Below, piece by piece: positions 38,923 to 49,030 of a stretch of 64,000 bases of DNA. Within the stretch, counting starts at the first letter, position 1. Each line of letters begins with the position of its first letter. Below the pieces are notes generated by a model, which was not told the origin of the DNA, made no database searches, and saw nothing but the letters and a program-made list of their open reading frames with translations. Position numbers and translations under genes: made by a program. Source of the DNA: Sideroxydans sp. (GTDB taxonomy: Bacteria; Pseudomonadota; Gammaproteobacteria; Burkholderiales; Gallionellaceae); NCBI GenBank assembly GCA_028707175.1, contig JAQTUV010000001.1:575929-639928 (forward strand), in the 5' to 3' direction.

Positions 38923-41900
38923 CTAGCTCATGCACAACGATCGTAACTTCCTAAACATCTCATCACGCAGTTTTTTGAGTTCAGTTAATTTTTCCTGAAC
39001 TTCCTGCGCCCTATCATCTGCGCAGGCTAATATCAAATCGCATCCCCGTTCATGAACGAGCTCATGCATCGCTATAAATTCCTGAAATGCCTGTGACTGC
39101 CCAAAATAGCTCTTTCCCTCGCTGTTTATCCAATGTCCAAGATGGCAGTCCGAAGGTCTCATTAGGGAAGGTGAATCGAATTTGTTCGCTAAATATTCTT
39201 CAATCTGAGCTACCCAAGCACGATGGCCAACTTCTGCAAAGATAATCGCAGAGCCGTGAAGATTGAGGGATTGAAGTGATTGTTGTCCCCATGATTCAGG
39301 CGGAGACCATTGAGTCAACCAAGTCTCAAAAGACTGCGCAGGAATAGGCGGGGAGATGCCATATCCTTGCGCCAAATCACAACCCAATAGCAGCAAGGCA
39401 TCTCCATGGGCAATCGTCTCCACACCTTCGGCGATTACATTTCGGTGAAACGACGCCGCCAATGCAATCACACCGTCAACGATCGCAAGATCGTCTACGT
39501 CGAACAGCATGTGGTGTACAAAACTGCGATCAATTTTAATCAGTCCTGTAGGCAACTTCCTGAGATAAGAAAGTGATGAATACCCCGTGCCAAAGTCATC
39601 TAGAGCGATGCCGATGCCCAGTTGACACAAAGCATGCAAGACATCAGAGGTTTGCTGGATATTCTTGATGGCAGCAGATTCCAAGATCTCCAACTCGATG
39701 TTGTTGGCTGAAACATCCGTGTTTAATGCGAGGCATTGAGAGAGTTTCTGCACAAAATCGATTTGCTGCAATTGGTGTGCACTGACGTTCACGCTGATAT
39801 TTAACTTCAGGCCGGCTCTATTCCAAATTCCGCACTGCCGTATTGCTTCTTCAATGACCCAGTCACCTAATTCAAGCTCAACAGGATGGTCATCAATATA
39901 GGGTAAGAAATCCATCGGGGGAATCAAGCCACGCTCAGGATGGATCCAGCGTATTAATGCTTCCGCTCCAATCACCACCCCAGTACGCATATTGACCTTG
40001 GGTTGGTAATATAAGACGAACTGCTTGAGTAACAGCGCTTCCTGCACGCCCGAAACGACACTCATTCTGGCCTGTGCGACATTATCCTGATCAACATCGA
40101 AATAATGGATGCAATTCTTGCCAGCCTGTTTTGCTTGATACATCGCCATGTCCGCGTGACGGATCAGTTGATCCGAATCTGACGCATCCAGTGGGAACAT
40201 CGTCACGCCGATGCTGGCTGACACTTGAGCCACGCCAGCGCTCGTCACAAACTCTTCTGATGCGGCTAGCAAAAGGCGATTCAAGACGATGTGCGCGTCG
40301 TCAGGCCGTTCTAATTCAGTCAGGATGGCTACGAACTCATCCCCTCCCAAGCGCGCTAAGGTATCGCCCTCCCTCAATACTTTTTGCAACCTACCGGCAA
40401 TGCCGACGAGCAGTTCATCTCCGACATTATGTCCATACTGATCATTGATCTCTTTGAAACCATCGAGGTCGATAAAGGCGACGGCGAGCGAACGTTTTGT
40501 CCTTCGACTTTGGATTAGGGCACTGTTAAGTTTTAATGCCTTGAGCGTTCGGTTAGGCAATCCTGTCAGCGGATCATAGTGGGCCAACAGTTTTAATTTT
40601 TCTTCCTGTTCCTTTATGCGAGATATATCAGTGAAGTGTCCGACAAAATGGGTGAGCTCACCGCTGCTGTTTTTCACGCTGCTGATGGTCAATATTCCCG
40701 GATATTCAACGCCACGCTTGGTTTTGTTGATAACCTCACCGGCCCAGTGACCACTTTGCAAGATCGAATCCCACATGTTTGAATAAAATTCAGGGGGCTG
40801 TTTCCCGGATTGAAATATCCTCGGGTTAGCGCCGATCAGTTCTTCACGACTATAGCCACTGGTGGCGCACAAGGTCTCATTAGCATCAAGGATCACACCC
40901 GCAGGGGTCGTGATCAATATGCCTTCTTTTGCGTGCAGAAAAACAGATGACGCAAGTTGCATGCTTTCGCTGCTTTTTACGGCTTCGGTTACATCGTGTC
41001 CGACCGCAAGCAACATATCCGCCCCTTCCAACTGAATAGGCGCAAGCGTGACTTTGACGATGATCTGTACGCCAGTTGCGGAGGTGTGTATCCAGTCGAA
41101 ACTTTGAGTCTCCACCTGTGCGGCGCGACCGACTGTCTCGGTCCAATCAACCAACGACTCCCCGTTGATTTGATAGTTAGGCGAGATATCTCGCGGGGTT
41201 CTTCCGATGATCTCCTGCTTATTTTTGTATCCGAGTAGGTTCAAAGCGTAATTATTGCAATCGACAAAGCGACCGTCTTTTAACAGCCAGATCGGCTCCG
41301 GAGAAAGCTCAAACAACATGACGAAGCGGTTGCGTGATTGCCGTTCTTTCCGGTTTTGGAAATAGAGCCCTGTCACCAAGATAGACCCCAGAGACAGCAG
41401 GAATGCCAACAAGGAGGAGATCAATAAAAAATGACGACTCCAAAAATCATGCAGTGTGAATTTTGGTACGCCATCAAAGGGTGGCATGCGCAGTTCGCGC
41501 AATACGTCTTCCACGCCTTCATACACAGCCGGCGTCGAGAATCCAGAAATGCGTGATGCGATTGCCGCAGGGTCATCCGACTTCAGGGAAAGCAAAGCAA
41601 CGGTTAGTGCGCGAGAGACACGTTCATCCAGATTGCGGGTCACCGTGACCGGCCATTCAGGATAGAGAGGGGTGGATACAAGGTAAGGAAAGTTTGCCGG
41701 CTGTTGTTGATTAACGATCTTGAACTGATCAGCCTTGAGTTTTCCGTTCTTGATCAATCCTTCCAGAATGCTGTCACGCACAAATCCAGCATCCGCCGTG
41801 CCTGACATCACCGTATCTACAACGTTGTTGTGTGGCATGCCAGTCTTGATGATCAAGGGGGATTGGCTATCTAGATCAATGCCTACTTTGAGTAATTCGT

Positions 41901-42381
41901 AGGCTTGCATTTGATATCCGCCCAAAGAGTCTGTGCCGACGATAGCGATTCGTTTACCTGACAGCTCGCTCAGTGCGCTAATTTTTGAGTCGGCTCGGGT
42001 AAAAATCACCCCGCCAAAAGAATGCAATTCATGTGGTCCCGCACGATTGATCAGGGTGACAAGAGGTGATTTAACGAGGCCACGATGGTTCAGCAATACA
42101 TAGTGGCCTGGGTTGGTTACCACGACATCCAACTGTTGCTTAGTTGCTGCGTCGTTCAATTCATCATAATTTAGAACAGATAACTTGATCGGACGCTGCA
42201 ACGATCTTTCCAGATAGTCCGCAATCGGCTGCCATTGAGCCAAAACATCAGGTTTGGGTTTGAACGCGAGAACAGCGAGCCTGACAGGCTCGGGCGGCAT
42301 GCTTTCAATGGCCCTAGCTGAAACACTCAACAGCGTAATGAGTAATAGAACTAGGATGCGAAAGAGAGGCTGAGAGTTCAT
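38923..42381 (-). CDS. PhnD-PAS-PAS-GGDEF-EAL-CZB signalling protein
   Basis: An 1152-residue inner-membrane protein expected to control cyclic di-GMP. Order: signal anchor (5-22), periplasmic PhnD-type binding domain (about 32-290), transmembrane segment (318-342), PAS (352-465), PAS (475-590), GGDEF (600-765; LGGDEF intact, inhibitory REGD intact), EAL (780-1030; GAEALIRW) and a C-terminal CZB-like zinc-binding unit (HRAW, DCHLGHW, MHELVH). The start at ATG 42381 is preferred to 42408 because it begins the signal sequence. Both catalytic domains look active. The PhnD unit suggests sensing of an oxyanion or similar ligand, which is inference. Confidence 0.88.
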   Translation of the reverse strand: MNSQPLFRILVLLLITLLSVSARAIESMPPEPVRLAVLAFKPKPDVLAQWQPIADYLERSLQRPIKLSVLNYDELNDAATKQQLDVVVTNPGHYVLLNHRGLVKSPLVTLINRAGPHELHSFGGVIFTRADSKISALSELSGKRIAIVGTDSLGGYQMQAYELLKVGIDLDSQSPLIIKTGMPHNNVVDTVMSGTADAGFVRDSILEGLIKNGKLKADQFKIVNQQQPANFPYLVSTPLYPEWPVTVTRNLDERVSRALTVALLSLKSDDPAAIASRISGFSTPAVYEGVEDVLRELRMPPFDGVPKFTLHDFWSRHFLLISSLLAFLLSLGSILVTGLYFQNRKERQSRNRFVMLFELSPEPIWLLKDGRFVDCNNYALNLLGYKNKQEIIGRTPRDISPNYQINGESLVDWTETVGRAAQVETQSFDWIHTSATGVQIIVKVTLAPIQLEGADMLLAVGHDVTEAVKSSESMQLASSVFLHAKEGILITTPAGVILDANETLCATSGYSREELIGANPRIFQSGKQPPEFYSNMWDSILQSGHWAGEVINKTKRGVEYPGILTISSVKNSSGELTHFVGHFTDISRIKEQEEKLKLLAHYDPLTGLPNRTLKALKLNSALIQSRRTKRSLAVAFIDLDGFKEINDQYGHNVGDELLVGIAGRLQKVLREGDTLARLGGDEFVAILTELERPDDAHIVLNRLLLAASEEFVTSAGVAQVSASIGVTMFPLDASDSDQLIRHADMAMYQAKQAGKNCIHYFDVDQDNVAQARMSVVSGVQEALLLKQFVLYYQPKVNMRTGVVIGAEALIRWIHPERGLIPPMDFLPYIDDHPVELELGDWVIEEAIRQCGIWNRAGLKLNISVNVSAHQLQQIDFVQKLSQCLALNTDVSANNIELEILESAAIKNIQQTSDVLHALCQLGIGIALDDFGTGYSSLSYLRKLPTGLIKIDRSFVHHMLFDVDDLAIVDGVIALAASFHRNVIAEGVETIAHGDALLLLGCDLAQGYGISPPIPAQSFETWLTQWSPPESWGQQSLQSLNLHGSAIIFAEVGHRAWVAQIEEYLANKFDSPSLMRPSDCHLGHWINSEGKSYFGQSQAFQEFIAMHELVHERGCDLILACADDRAQEVQEKLTELKKLRDEMFRKLRSLCMS

Positions 42382-42556
42382 GACATCCAAGTGACATTGT
42401 ATTTCCAAGCAATCTAATACGACGTTAGTAGCCAGTCAATCAAATAAACTTTTGGGTACGCATCAAATGCGACAGGAATGTCCATTCCGCTCAATCACTC
42501 TAGTGAGCAGTAGCATTTTGAATGCTGCTAGCAGCCGAACTAGTTGAGCGAAAAGG

Positions 42557-43300
42557 TCACCTCTCTTCAAGGAATCCTCCGCTACGATACGTCAGTACCA
42601 AGGTGTCACGATGGCCGCCACCTTCGGCAGCGGGTTGGATCGGTGTGGTCTCGTGGATGACGCGTTGATCGTCGAGAATGATCAACGTCCAAGACTCTAA
42701 CAGCGTGAAACGTTTTCCATTTACCCCAGCCATTTCGAAGAGACGACTTTCGCCGCCTTTGATGTTGACTCGATCAACCAGCAAGATGGCAACGAAATCT
42801 ACGCCGTCGCGGTGCGCGCCTTCGGGGGTTGGACGGCCGATGCCATCCGTGGTGTCAATGCGAAACTGATGTGCTTCGACGTACCACGGTTGCGCAGTTT
42901 TAACTTGCGAACAGATTTTACTGATCGCCAGCAGCAAGCGCGACCATACGGGCTGTTTTATATCTTCAGCGCTAATCGGCTCGAACAAGCGATGCATCCC
43001 GCCATGTAATGCGTTGTAAGCAAGCGGCTGGTAATGCGCCCGATGGGGTACTTGTGCCATCGCTGTGCCATCGACCACAAAACTGGAATGGCGACGACGG
43101 CGGTAATGTCCACCATCTTTAAGGAAATGATCTGGAGGTAATTCGTTCCAACTCGTTTTTAGTGCTTCCAACTCGGCTAATTCACATTGCCCAAAAGCGA
43201 GCAGGTCGGTTGGGGCGAGTACTGAGTAGCCCTCAGTGCGCAAATGATGGACGATGAGATCTAGCTTGGTATATGTCGGAGGAAATACTGGAATAGTCAT
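42557..43300 (-). CDS. 2-oxoglutarate/Fe(II) dioxygenase (2OG-Fe_Oxy_2 type)
   Basis: A 247-residue cytoplasmic enzyme. The iron facial triad is His163, Asp165 (GAHRDGVDFV) and His216 (RVIHETTPI), with a distal Arg in HRDTLVLTYR that would bind 2-oxoglutarate. The fold family includes L-isoleucine 4-hydroxylase and other free amino-acid hydroxylases; the substrate here is unknown. It is a single gene with no functional link to its neighbours; 43301-43515 downstream of gspF shows nothing of note. Confidence 0.83.
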   Translation of the reverse strand: MTIPVFPPTYTKLDLIVHHLRTEGYSVLAPTDLLAFGQCELAELEALKTSWNELPPDHFLKDGGHYRRRRHSSFVVDGTAMAQVPHRAHYQPLAYNALHGGMHRLFEPISAEDIKQPVWSRLLLAISKICSQVKTAQPWYVEAHQFRIDTTDGIGRPTPEGAHRDGVDFVAILLVDRVNIKGGESRLFEMAGVNGKRFTLLESWTLIILDDQRVIHETTPIQPAAEGGGHRDTLVLTYRSGGFLEER

Positions 43301-43515
43301 CAGAGTGCTTGAAGCTTGATTCTTAGAATTGGGTTCTCACAGCGGCAAAGGTGCACATTCTAAATGAGCGCACTAGGCGTTATCTAAAAAGAAGAGCAAT
43401 CACTCGACAGCTACATTTTTAAGTACGAATAACTATGCGGCTAGTCTGAGCTTGCGCCTTCAGATGTTGTCGATGATACGAGGGTGACACTTTGTGCTCC
43501 GATAAAAACGAGCGT

Positions 43516-44727
43516 CTATTTGATGAGTTGGTTCATCGAGATGATAGGCATCAAGATGGCTAGCACGATGACCAGTACCACGGCCCCCATGATGAGGATG
43601 AGGATAGGTTCAAGCAGCGAAGTGAGGGTGCTGACGAAGCCGCCGACTTCTTGCTCTTGTTGTTTTGCGACACGGTTGAGCATGACATCCAGCTTGCCGC
43701 TCTGTTCACCGCTGGAGATGAGGTGGATGAGTACGGGTGGGAACAAACCCGATACGGCAAGGGCGCGGCTCAGGCTCACGCCCTCACGTACTTTGCGCGC
43801 CGCTTCGTCCAATGCGTAACGCATGGGTAGGTTGCCGACCACGCCGGATGCGGCTGATAGTGCGGTGAGTAGCGGAACGCCGCTACCGAACAAGATGGAC
43901 AAGGTGCTGGCCATGCGCGCCGTATTCACGCCTTGGATGAGTCTGCCTAACACGGGTACGCGCAACATCTTGCGATGCAGACCGGCGCGTACCGATTCCT
44001 GCTTCAGCATCTGTCTTGCACCGAACACCCCAGCGATCAGTAGCACTAATAGATACGGCCATGCGGCGGCGAGTCCTGAGGTCACCCAGATCAAGCTACG
44101 TGTGAGCAGCGGCAATTGTTGGTGTGACTGTTCGAACACGGATACGACTTGTGGCACGACGTAGAACAACAGCCCACCCACGATGAGGATAGCGACTGCG
44201 GTGACGATGGCGGGATAGACGAAGGCCAAGCCCACCTTTTGTTGCAGTGCGTGTTGGTTCTCGCTGTAAGTGGCGAGTTTGTCCATCACGGTGTCGAGTT
44301 CGCCTGAGGCTTCACCGGCTTTGATGAGTGCGCGATGCAATTCAGGGAAGTCGTTGGGGTGTCGTGACACCGCCTGCGCCAAGGTCTGGCCTGCCAATAC
44401 GTCGGCACGTATCGCGGCTAACAAGCCATGTTGATAGGGGTTAGAGCTTTGCTCGATGAGGACGGATAGCGATTGCTCTAGGGGTAATCCTGCTTCCAGC
44501 AAGGTGGCGAGTTGACGCAACAACAGACTTAGATCGGCCAGTGAAAGTCTGCGTCGTGAGAGGCTGAATGAGACTTTTTTATTTTGTTCAGTGGTTGTTT
44601 CTACTTCTAGTACGAACAAGCCAGAGTCGCGTAACTGGTTGCGCGCGTTACGCGCCGAGTCGGCTTCGATGATGCCACTTTGTTGTTTGCCTGCAGCATC
44701 TAGGGCTTGGTAGTGGAAAGCAGGCAT
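43516..44727 (-). CDS. gspF: Type II secretion inner-membrane platform protein
   Basis: Polytopic platform protein (403 residues) of the type II secretion system. It begins MPAFHYQALDAAGKQQSG, has two GspF domains (LLRQLATLLEAGLPLEQSL and ARMASTLSILFGSGVPLL) and three membrane segments, ending in a hydrophobic helix with LEPILILIMGAVV. The upstream in-frame start at 44790 lies inside gspE and is rejected. It is the last gene of the minus-strand gspCDEF operon. Confidence 0.95.
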   Translation of the reverse strand: MPAFHYQALDAAGKQQSGIIEADSARNARNQLRDSGLFVLEVETTTEQNKKVSFSLSRRRLSLADLSLLLRQLATLLEAGLPLEQSLSVLIEQSSNPYQHGLLAAIRADVLAGQTLAQAVSRHPNDFPELHRALIKAGEASGELDTVMDKLATYSENQHALQQKVGLAFVYPAIVTAVAILIVGGLLFYVVPQVVSVFEQSHQQLPLLTRSLIWVTSGLAAAWPYLLVLLIAGVFGARQMLKQESVRAGLHRKMLRVPVLGRLIQGVNTARMASTLSILFGSGVPLLTALSAASGVVGNLPMRYALDEAARKVREGVSLSRALAVSGLFPPVLIHLISSGEQSGKLDVMLNRVAKQQEQEVGGFVSTLTSLLEPILILIMGAVVLVIVLAILMPIISMNQLIK

Positions 44728-44732
44728 GGCGG

Positions 44733-46223
44733 TTAATCGCGTGTGACGCGGATGACTTCTTCCAGTGAAGTTTCGCCGCTGATGACCCAACGCAATCCAT
44801 CGTCGCGCAGATTCAACATGCCTTGTTGTTGCGCGTATTCGCGCAGTTGTTGGTCGCTGTCGTGGGCATGCACCATGCGGCGCAAGCCATCATCCACTAC
44901 CAGTAGTTCATAGATGCCCGTGCGTCCGCGATAGCCGATGTTGCCGCAGGCAGCACAACCCTTGGGACGATACAGCTGTTCGGGTTTACCTGCTTTCGCC
45001 AATACGGCCAATTCATTCGCATCAGGGGTGTAGGCTTCTTTGCAATGCTGGCACAAGCGGCGCACCAAGCGTTGGGCCAGCACGCCGATCAAACTGGATG
45101 ACAGCAAGAAAGGTTCGACGCCCATGTCGGTGAGGCGGGTGATGCTGCTGGCGGTGTCGTTGGTATGTAATGTGGCGAGGACGAGGTGACCTGTTAGGCT
45201 GGATTGCACGGCGATCTGTGCGGTCTCTAGGTCGCGTATCTCGCCGATCATGATGACGTCTGGGTCTTGGCGCAGGATGGCGCGCAAGGCGCGTGCGAAG
45301 TCCATCTCGATACGCGGGTTGACTTGTGTCTGGCTGATACCGTCGAGGTCGTATTCGACCGGGTCTTCTACCGTCATCACATTGGTCACGCTGGCATCCA
45401 CACAAGACAGTGCGGCATACAGGGTGGTGGTCTTACCTGAACCGGTAGGGCCGGTGACCAAGATGATGCCGTGTGGTTGTTTCACTAGCTCTTGGATCTG
45501 TTGCAATGCGGCCGGGCTCATGCCCAGTTTGGCGAGATTCAAGCGGCCTGCTTCTTTATCCAGCAGGCGCATCACGACGCGTTCGCCATGTGCCGTAGGT
45601 AGGGTAGAGATACGCACGTCCACCGGACGCCCTCCCAGTCGCAATGCGATACGACCATCTTGCGGCAAACGTTTTTCGGCGATGTCCAACTCAGCCATCA
45701 CCTTGATGCGAGAAACGAGTGCGGCATGCAAAGCACGATGCGGTTCGACCACGTCTTTCAATGTGCCATCGACACGGAAACGCACGACGGAGCGTGTCTC
45801 GAACGGTTCGATGTGAATGTCGGAAGCGTTGTCGCGTACGGCTTGCGACAGCAGGGCGTTGATCATGCGGATGACGGGGGCGTCGTTCTCGGATTCCAGC
45901 AGATCGGTGGTTTTGGGCAGGTCGTGGATGAGGGCGCTCAGGTCCATGTCCTGTTCGGCATCGTCAACCAAGGTCGCTGCGGAATCGTCTGATTGCGAGT
46001 AGGCATCGGCCAATATTTTTTCAAACTGCTGCGCATCAACTAGTGTTGTTGCCGTGGGTAGCGCAAGCAAGCGTGTGATTTCTGACAGGGCTTCAGGGCG
46101 TGCCCCATGGCGTGCGATGACGATGGCGCTGGTGTCGGTGCAATCCATCAACACTACGCCGTTTGATTTGGCGAAGGTGTAGGGCAGCTTGCGCGCCACA
46201 CGACGATTGATGTTCAGACTCAC
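44733..46223 (-). CDS. gspE: Type II secretion ATPase
   Basis: Cytoplasmic hexameric ATPase that powers pseudopilus assembly, 496 residues. It contains Walker A GPTGSGKTTTLYAAL, the Asp box and Walker B region DPDVIMIGEIRDLETA, the His box LATLHTNDTA, and the zinc tetracysteine pair CQHC and CAAC. The N-terminal domain would contact GspL. Four bases separate its start from gspD in an overlap; five bases separate its stop from gspF. Confidence 0.97.
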   Translation of the reverse strand: MSLNINRRVARKLPYTFAKSNGVVLMDCTDTSAIVIARHGARPEALSEITRLLALPTATTLVDAQQFEKILADAYSQSDDSAATLVDDAEQDMDLSALIHDLPKTTDLLESENDAPVIRMINALLSQAVRDNASDIHIEPFETRSVVRFRVDGTLKDVVEPHRALHAALVSRIKVMAELDIAEKRLPQDGRIALRLGGRPVDVRISTLPTAHGERVVMRLLDKEAGRLNLAKLGMSPAALQQIQELVKQPHGIILVTGPTGSGKTTTLYAALSCVDASVTNVMTVEDPVEYDLDGISQTQVNPRIEMDFARALRAILRQDPDVIMIGEIRDLETAQIAVQSSLTGHLVLATLHTNDTASSITRLTDMGVEPFLLSSSLIGVLAQRLVRRLCQHCKEAYTPDANELAVLAKAGKPEQLYRPKGCAACGNIGYRGRTGIYELLVVDDGLRRMVHAHDSDQQLREYAQQQGMLNLRDDGLRWVISGETSLEEVIRVTRD

Positions 46224-48205
46224 TTAGCTAGCTCAGGTTGAGGTATTGCTGCTTGATTGGGGGGCATGTCGCCATCCATCTTAAGTGACGGTTTCAATTC
46301 TTCTAATTGAGGGCCACCTTCCACAGGCAACATGAAGTTGTAAGTGAGTGCCGCACCTTTTTGTGCATCACTCATTTGTCCGTAACGTTTTTTCGTCATG
46401 GCTTCATATGATTCTTGATCGCGCATCACGTAAGGTCGGATAAACACCATCAGATTGGTCTTGCTGCGTTGACGCGATTCGTAGCTGAACAGTCTACCTA
46501 AGATGGGAATATCCCCTAGCAAGGGGACTTGGTTCTTCACATCATTGATGGAGTCTTGAATCAAGCCACCGAGGACGACGATTTGTTCTTTATCGACCAA
46601 GATGTTCGATTCAATGGAGCGTTTGTTAGTGGTGACGCCAGCCGTGTTGGCTACGCCCGTCACGACACTGGAGACCTCTTGGTAAATCTGCAAACGTACT
46701 GAGCCACCTTCTAAAATCTGCGGCTTGATCTTTAGCGTTAGACCGACATCTTTGCGTTCGATTGTTTGGAATGGTGTGGCTGTAGTTGCCCCCGCAGACT
46801 GGGCGTAAGAGCCTGTGACGAAGGGTACATTTTGGCCGACGACGATCTTAGCTTCCTCATTATCCAGCGTGAGCAAGTTAGGTGATGAAAGGATGTTGGC
46901 GTTGCTGTCTGTTTCCAAGGCTCTCGCCAACATGCCAAGGTTCAGCACCTCACCCACACCGGGTACGTTGCTCGACCCATTCACTACACCGATGTTCAAT
47001 CCTGTCCCAAGCGTCGGATTAGGACTGGTGGCAAGGTTGATGATGTTGCTTGTTGATCCGAAGTTGGTGCCGCCGACGATTCGATTTCCCGCATTGTTGG
47101 TCAGTGTTTGCCACTGCACACCGAACTCGGCAGCTTTGTCAGCCGTGACTTCAACGATGAGCGCCTCTACGAAGACTTGTGGACGACGCACATCTAAACG
47201 CTCAATAACTGAGCGCAGATTGTTATAAATGGGTTCGGAGGCGGTGATGATAATTGAGTTAGATGCCGCATCAGCTTGAACAATGCCATTGCTAGTAGGT
47301 GCTGTTGATGCGTTAGTTGCGCTAGGTGTCGTAGTGTCCCCACTCATCACGGCGCGTAATGTTTGAGCAAGTTTGGTCGCATCTCCATTTTTGAGCGTCA
47401 CCACATGGATGTTGCCGGGGGTGCCGGAATCGCTATCAAGCTTGGCTACAAGTTCCCGCACGCGCGCAATGCGACCCGGGTTGTCAGCCCGTAACAACAA
47501 AGTGTTGCTGCGTGTATCGCCCATCAGCACAAAACGTTGATTGCCATCTCCCGAGGTAGAGGGTTGGGAAGCTTCAGGCATCAGTTTATTAATGGTGTTC
47601 GCCATGTCTAAGGCGGAACCATTTTTGACCGGAATCAAAATCGGCGCATCGGCACTGGGAATGTCGATGGCCTTGATGACTTGTTCAATGCGGCGCAGAT
47701 TGCTCTTGTAATCGGTGACCACCAAGGCATTGGCCGATGCGTGTGCGACGACCAGATTGTTAGGTGCGACCATGGGACGGATCACATTCACCATCTGCGT
47801 TGCGGATTCATTTTTTAGCGTGAACACCTTGGTGACGATCTGATCACCTTTGCCTGACGATTTACCCACGGCATCCACATACAGTTTGGCATCCGCTTCA
47901 GGAATGATCTTGGTCACACCATCCGCATCCACTGCGGCATAACCTTGCAAGCGCAGGGCAGAGAGTAGGATGTCGTAGGCAAGTTCGGAATTGACGGGGG
48001 TGGCAGAAACAATATTGATAGAGCCTTTAACACGGGGGTCGACCAAGAAGTTTTTCTTAGAGATTTGTGAGATTGCTTTGATGACTTCCTGAATATCCGC
48101 ATTCACGAAGTTGAGCGAGACCTTGTCATCTTGCGCTGCCGAAACGGGCAGTGAGAACGCTAGCAGTAGCGCAGCCAGCCAGATCGATTTATGCCATGTG
48201 TTCAT
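46220..48205 (-). CDS. gspD: Type II secretion outer-membrane secretin
   Basis: Outer-membrane channel of the type II system, 661 residues. A signal peptide (cleavage near VSAAQ) is followed by the N0 domain (VSLNFVNADIQEVIKAIS), N1-N3 repeats and the C-terminal secretin domain (VPLLGDIPILGRLFSYES, LMVFIRPYV). ATG 48205 is chosen; TTG at 48211 is the longer alternative. It does not carry an obvious pilotin-binding extension. It follows gspC with a 2-base gap. Confidence 0.96.
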   Translation of the reverse strand: MNTWHKSIWLAALLLAFSLPVSAAQDDKVSLNFVNADIQEVIKAISQISKKNFLVDPRVKGSINIVSATPVNSELAYDILLSALRLQGYAAVDADGVTKIIPEADAKLYVDAVGKSSGKGDQIVTKVFTLKNESATQMVNVIRPMVAPNNLVVAHASANALVVTDYKSNLRRIEQVIKAIDIPSADAPILIPVKNGSALDMANTINKLMPEASQPSTSGDGNQRFVLMGDTRSNTLLLRADNPGRIARVRELVAKLDSDSGTPGNIHVVTLKNGDATKLAQTLRAVMSGDTTTPSATNASTAPTSNGIVQADAASNSIIITASEPIYNNLRSVIERLDVRRPQVFVEALIVEVTADKAAEFGVQWQTLTNNAGNRIVGGTNFGSTSNIINLATSPNPTLGTGLNIGVVNGSSNVPGVGEVLNLGMLARALETDSNANILSSPNLLTLDNEEAKIVVGQNVPFVTGSYAQSAGATTATPFQTIERKDVGLTLKIKPQILEGGSVRLQIYQEVSSVVTGVANTAGVTTNKRSIESNILVDKEQIVVLGGLIQDSINDVKNQVPLLGDIPILGRLFSYESRQRSKTNLMVFIRPYVMRDQESYEAMTKKRYGQMSDAQKGAALTYNFMLPVEGGPQLEELKPSLKMDGDMPPNQAAIPQPELAK

Positions 48206-48207
48206 GC

Positions 48208-48798
48208 TCAAGGCTTTCTCCTGAAATGTTCTAACTCTTGTTGCATCGCCGCACGTTGTTCAGGCGATAGTTGAGTGGCTTGTGCCACTGACTCTGGTAG
48301 TGATGCATTTTGACTTGCGGAGCTACTTGTATTGACGATGCCAGAAGAGGGTTTGCCTGCGGGCAGGTCGATGCGCGATTTGATTCCACCATGCTCGATC
48401 AATACATAGTCAGCTTTTGTTTCAACTAAACGTGCGCCCGGCAGTACCAACTCACCTAGGCCCACGCCGACCTGCTTACCTTCGACAGCCAATACTGCAA
48501 AGCCAGCCGTCGGATGTGCGAACACGCCGACCAGTTGTACATTTCCTAGGCTGCTAGATGAGCTAGCGCCAGTCGCTGGAACATCGCCAAACAAATGATC
48601 CGTATCAGAAGTTTTTTTCCATGCGGCCGTGGTTGGTAAGGCGGCATCTTTGGGAGCGATGAATATCCACGTCCATTTTGCGATCAACGTGGCAAAGATC
48701 ACGATGGCAACTAATCGCCAAATCAAATCGACGCGACTCATCTGCTCAGAATTTCTAGCAGGAGAAACAGGCGCTGAAGTGAGAAGCGAAACATTCAT
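48208..48798 (-). CDS. gspC: Type II secretion protein C (inner-membrane clamp)
   Basis: A 196-residue single-pass inner-membrane protein that links the platform to the secretin. A cytoplasmic N-terminus and one transmembrane segment (about 25-47) precede the homology region (LFGDV, LVGVFAHPTAGFAVLAVEGKQ, PGARLVETKADYVLI). The C-terminus lacks a PDZ domain and ends in a coiled, Gln-rich helix, a short form also seen in betaproteobacteria. It opens the minus-strand gspCDEF operon. Confidence 0.85.
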   Translation of the reverse strand: MNVSLLTSAPVSPARNSEQMSRVDLIWRLVAIVIFATLIAKWTWIFIAPKDAALPTTAAWKKTSDTDHLFGDVPATGASSSSSLGNVQLVGVFAHPTAGFAVLAVEGKQVGVGLGELVLPGARLVETKADYVLIEHGGIKSRIDLPAGKPSSGIVNTSSSASQNASLPESVAQATQLSPEQRAAMQQELEHFRRKP

Positions 48799-48879
48799 AT
48801 CTATTGAATAATAATAGCGGCGGGCGAGTATAGCAGAGCGAAAAAACTTTTCAGTGAGCGAGGCTGTGATTTCCTACTC

Positions 48880-48895
48880 GACGTAAAGAAACGTC
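48880..48895. promoter_or_regulatory. GACGT-N6-ACGTC dyad in the gspC-gspG divergent region
   Basis: Perfect 5-bp inverted repeat with a 6-base AT-rich spacer in the 232-bp region between the divergent type II secretion operons. Possible operator for both. Confidence 0.3.
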
Positions 48896-48945
48896 AAAAC
48901 GCGAAAAATATATAGGCCGTTTTTTCGGTAGGTATCCGTCCTATC

Positions 48946-48976
48946 AACCCCTCTCGTCGTCAGAGAGGGGTTTTTT
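48946..48976 (+). terminator. Strong terminator upstream of gspG
   Basis: AACCCCTCTC/GAGAGGGGTT (10 bp, 7-base loop) followed by TTTT, 55 bp before the gspG ATG on the same strand, with no plus-strand gene before it. It must end either a short non-coding transcript or an attenuated gsp leader. Confidence 0.85.
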
Positions 48977-49030
48977 ATGCCCGCTGTTTTGCTAGACTGC
49001 GCGCTGATTTTTAAATGAGGGGGTTGGTCC

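Noticed and set aside
45250..45816. 188-codon plus-strand ORF antisense to gspE
   Set aside because: Antisense to the ATPase core; Arg/Ser-rich shadow.
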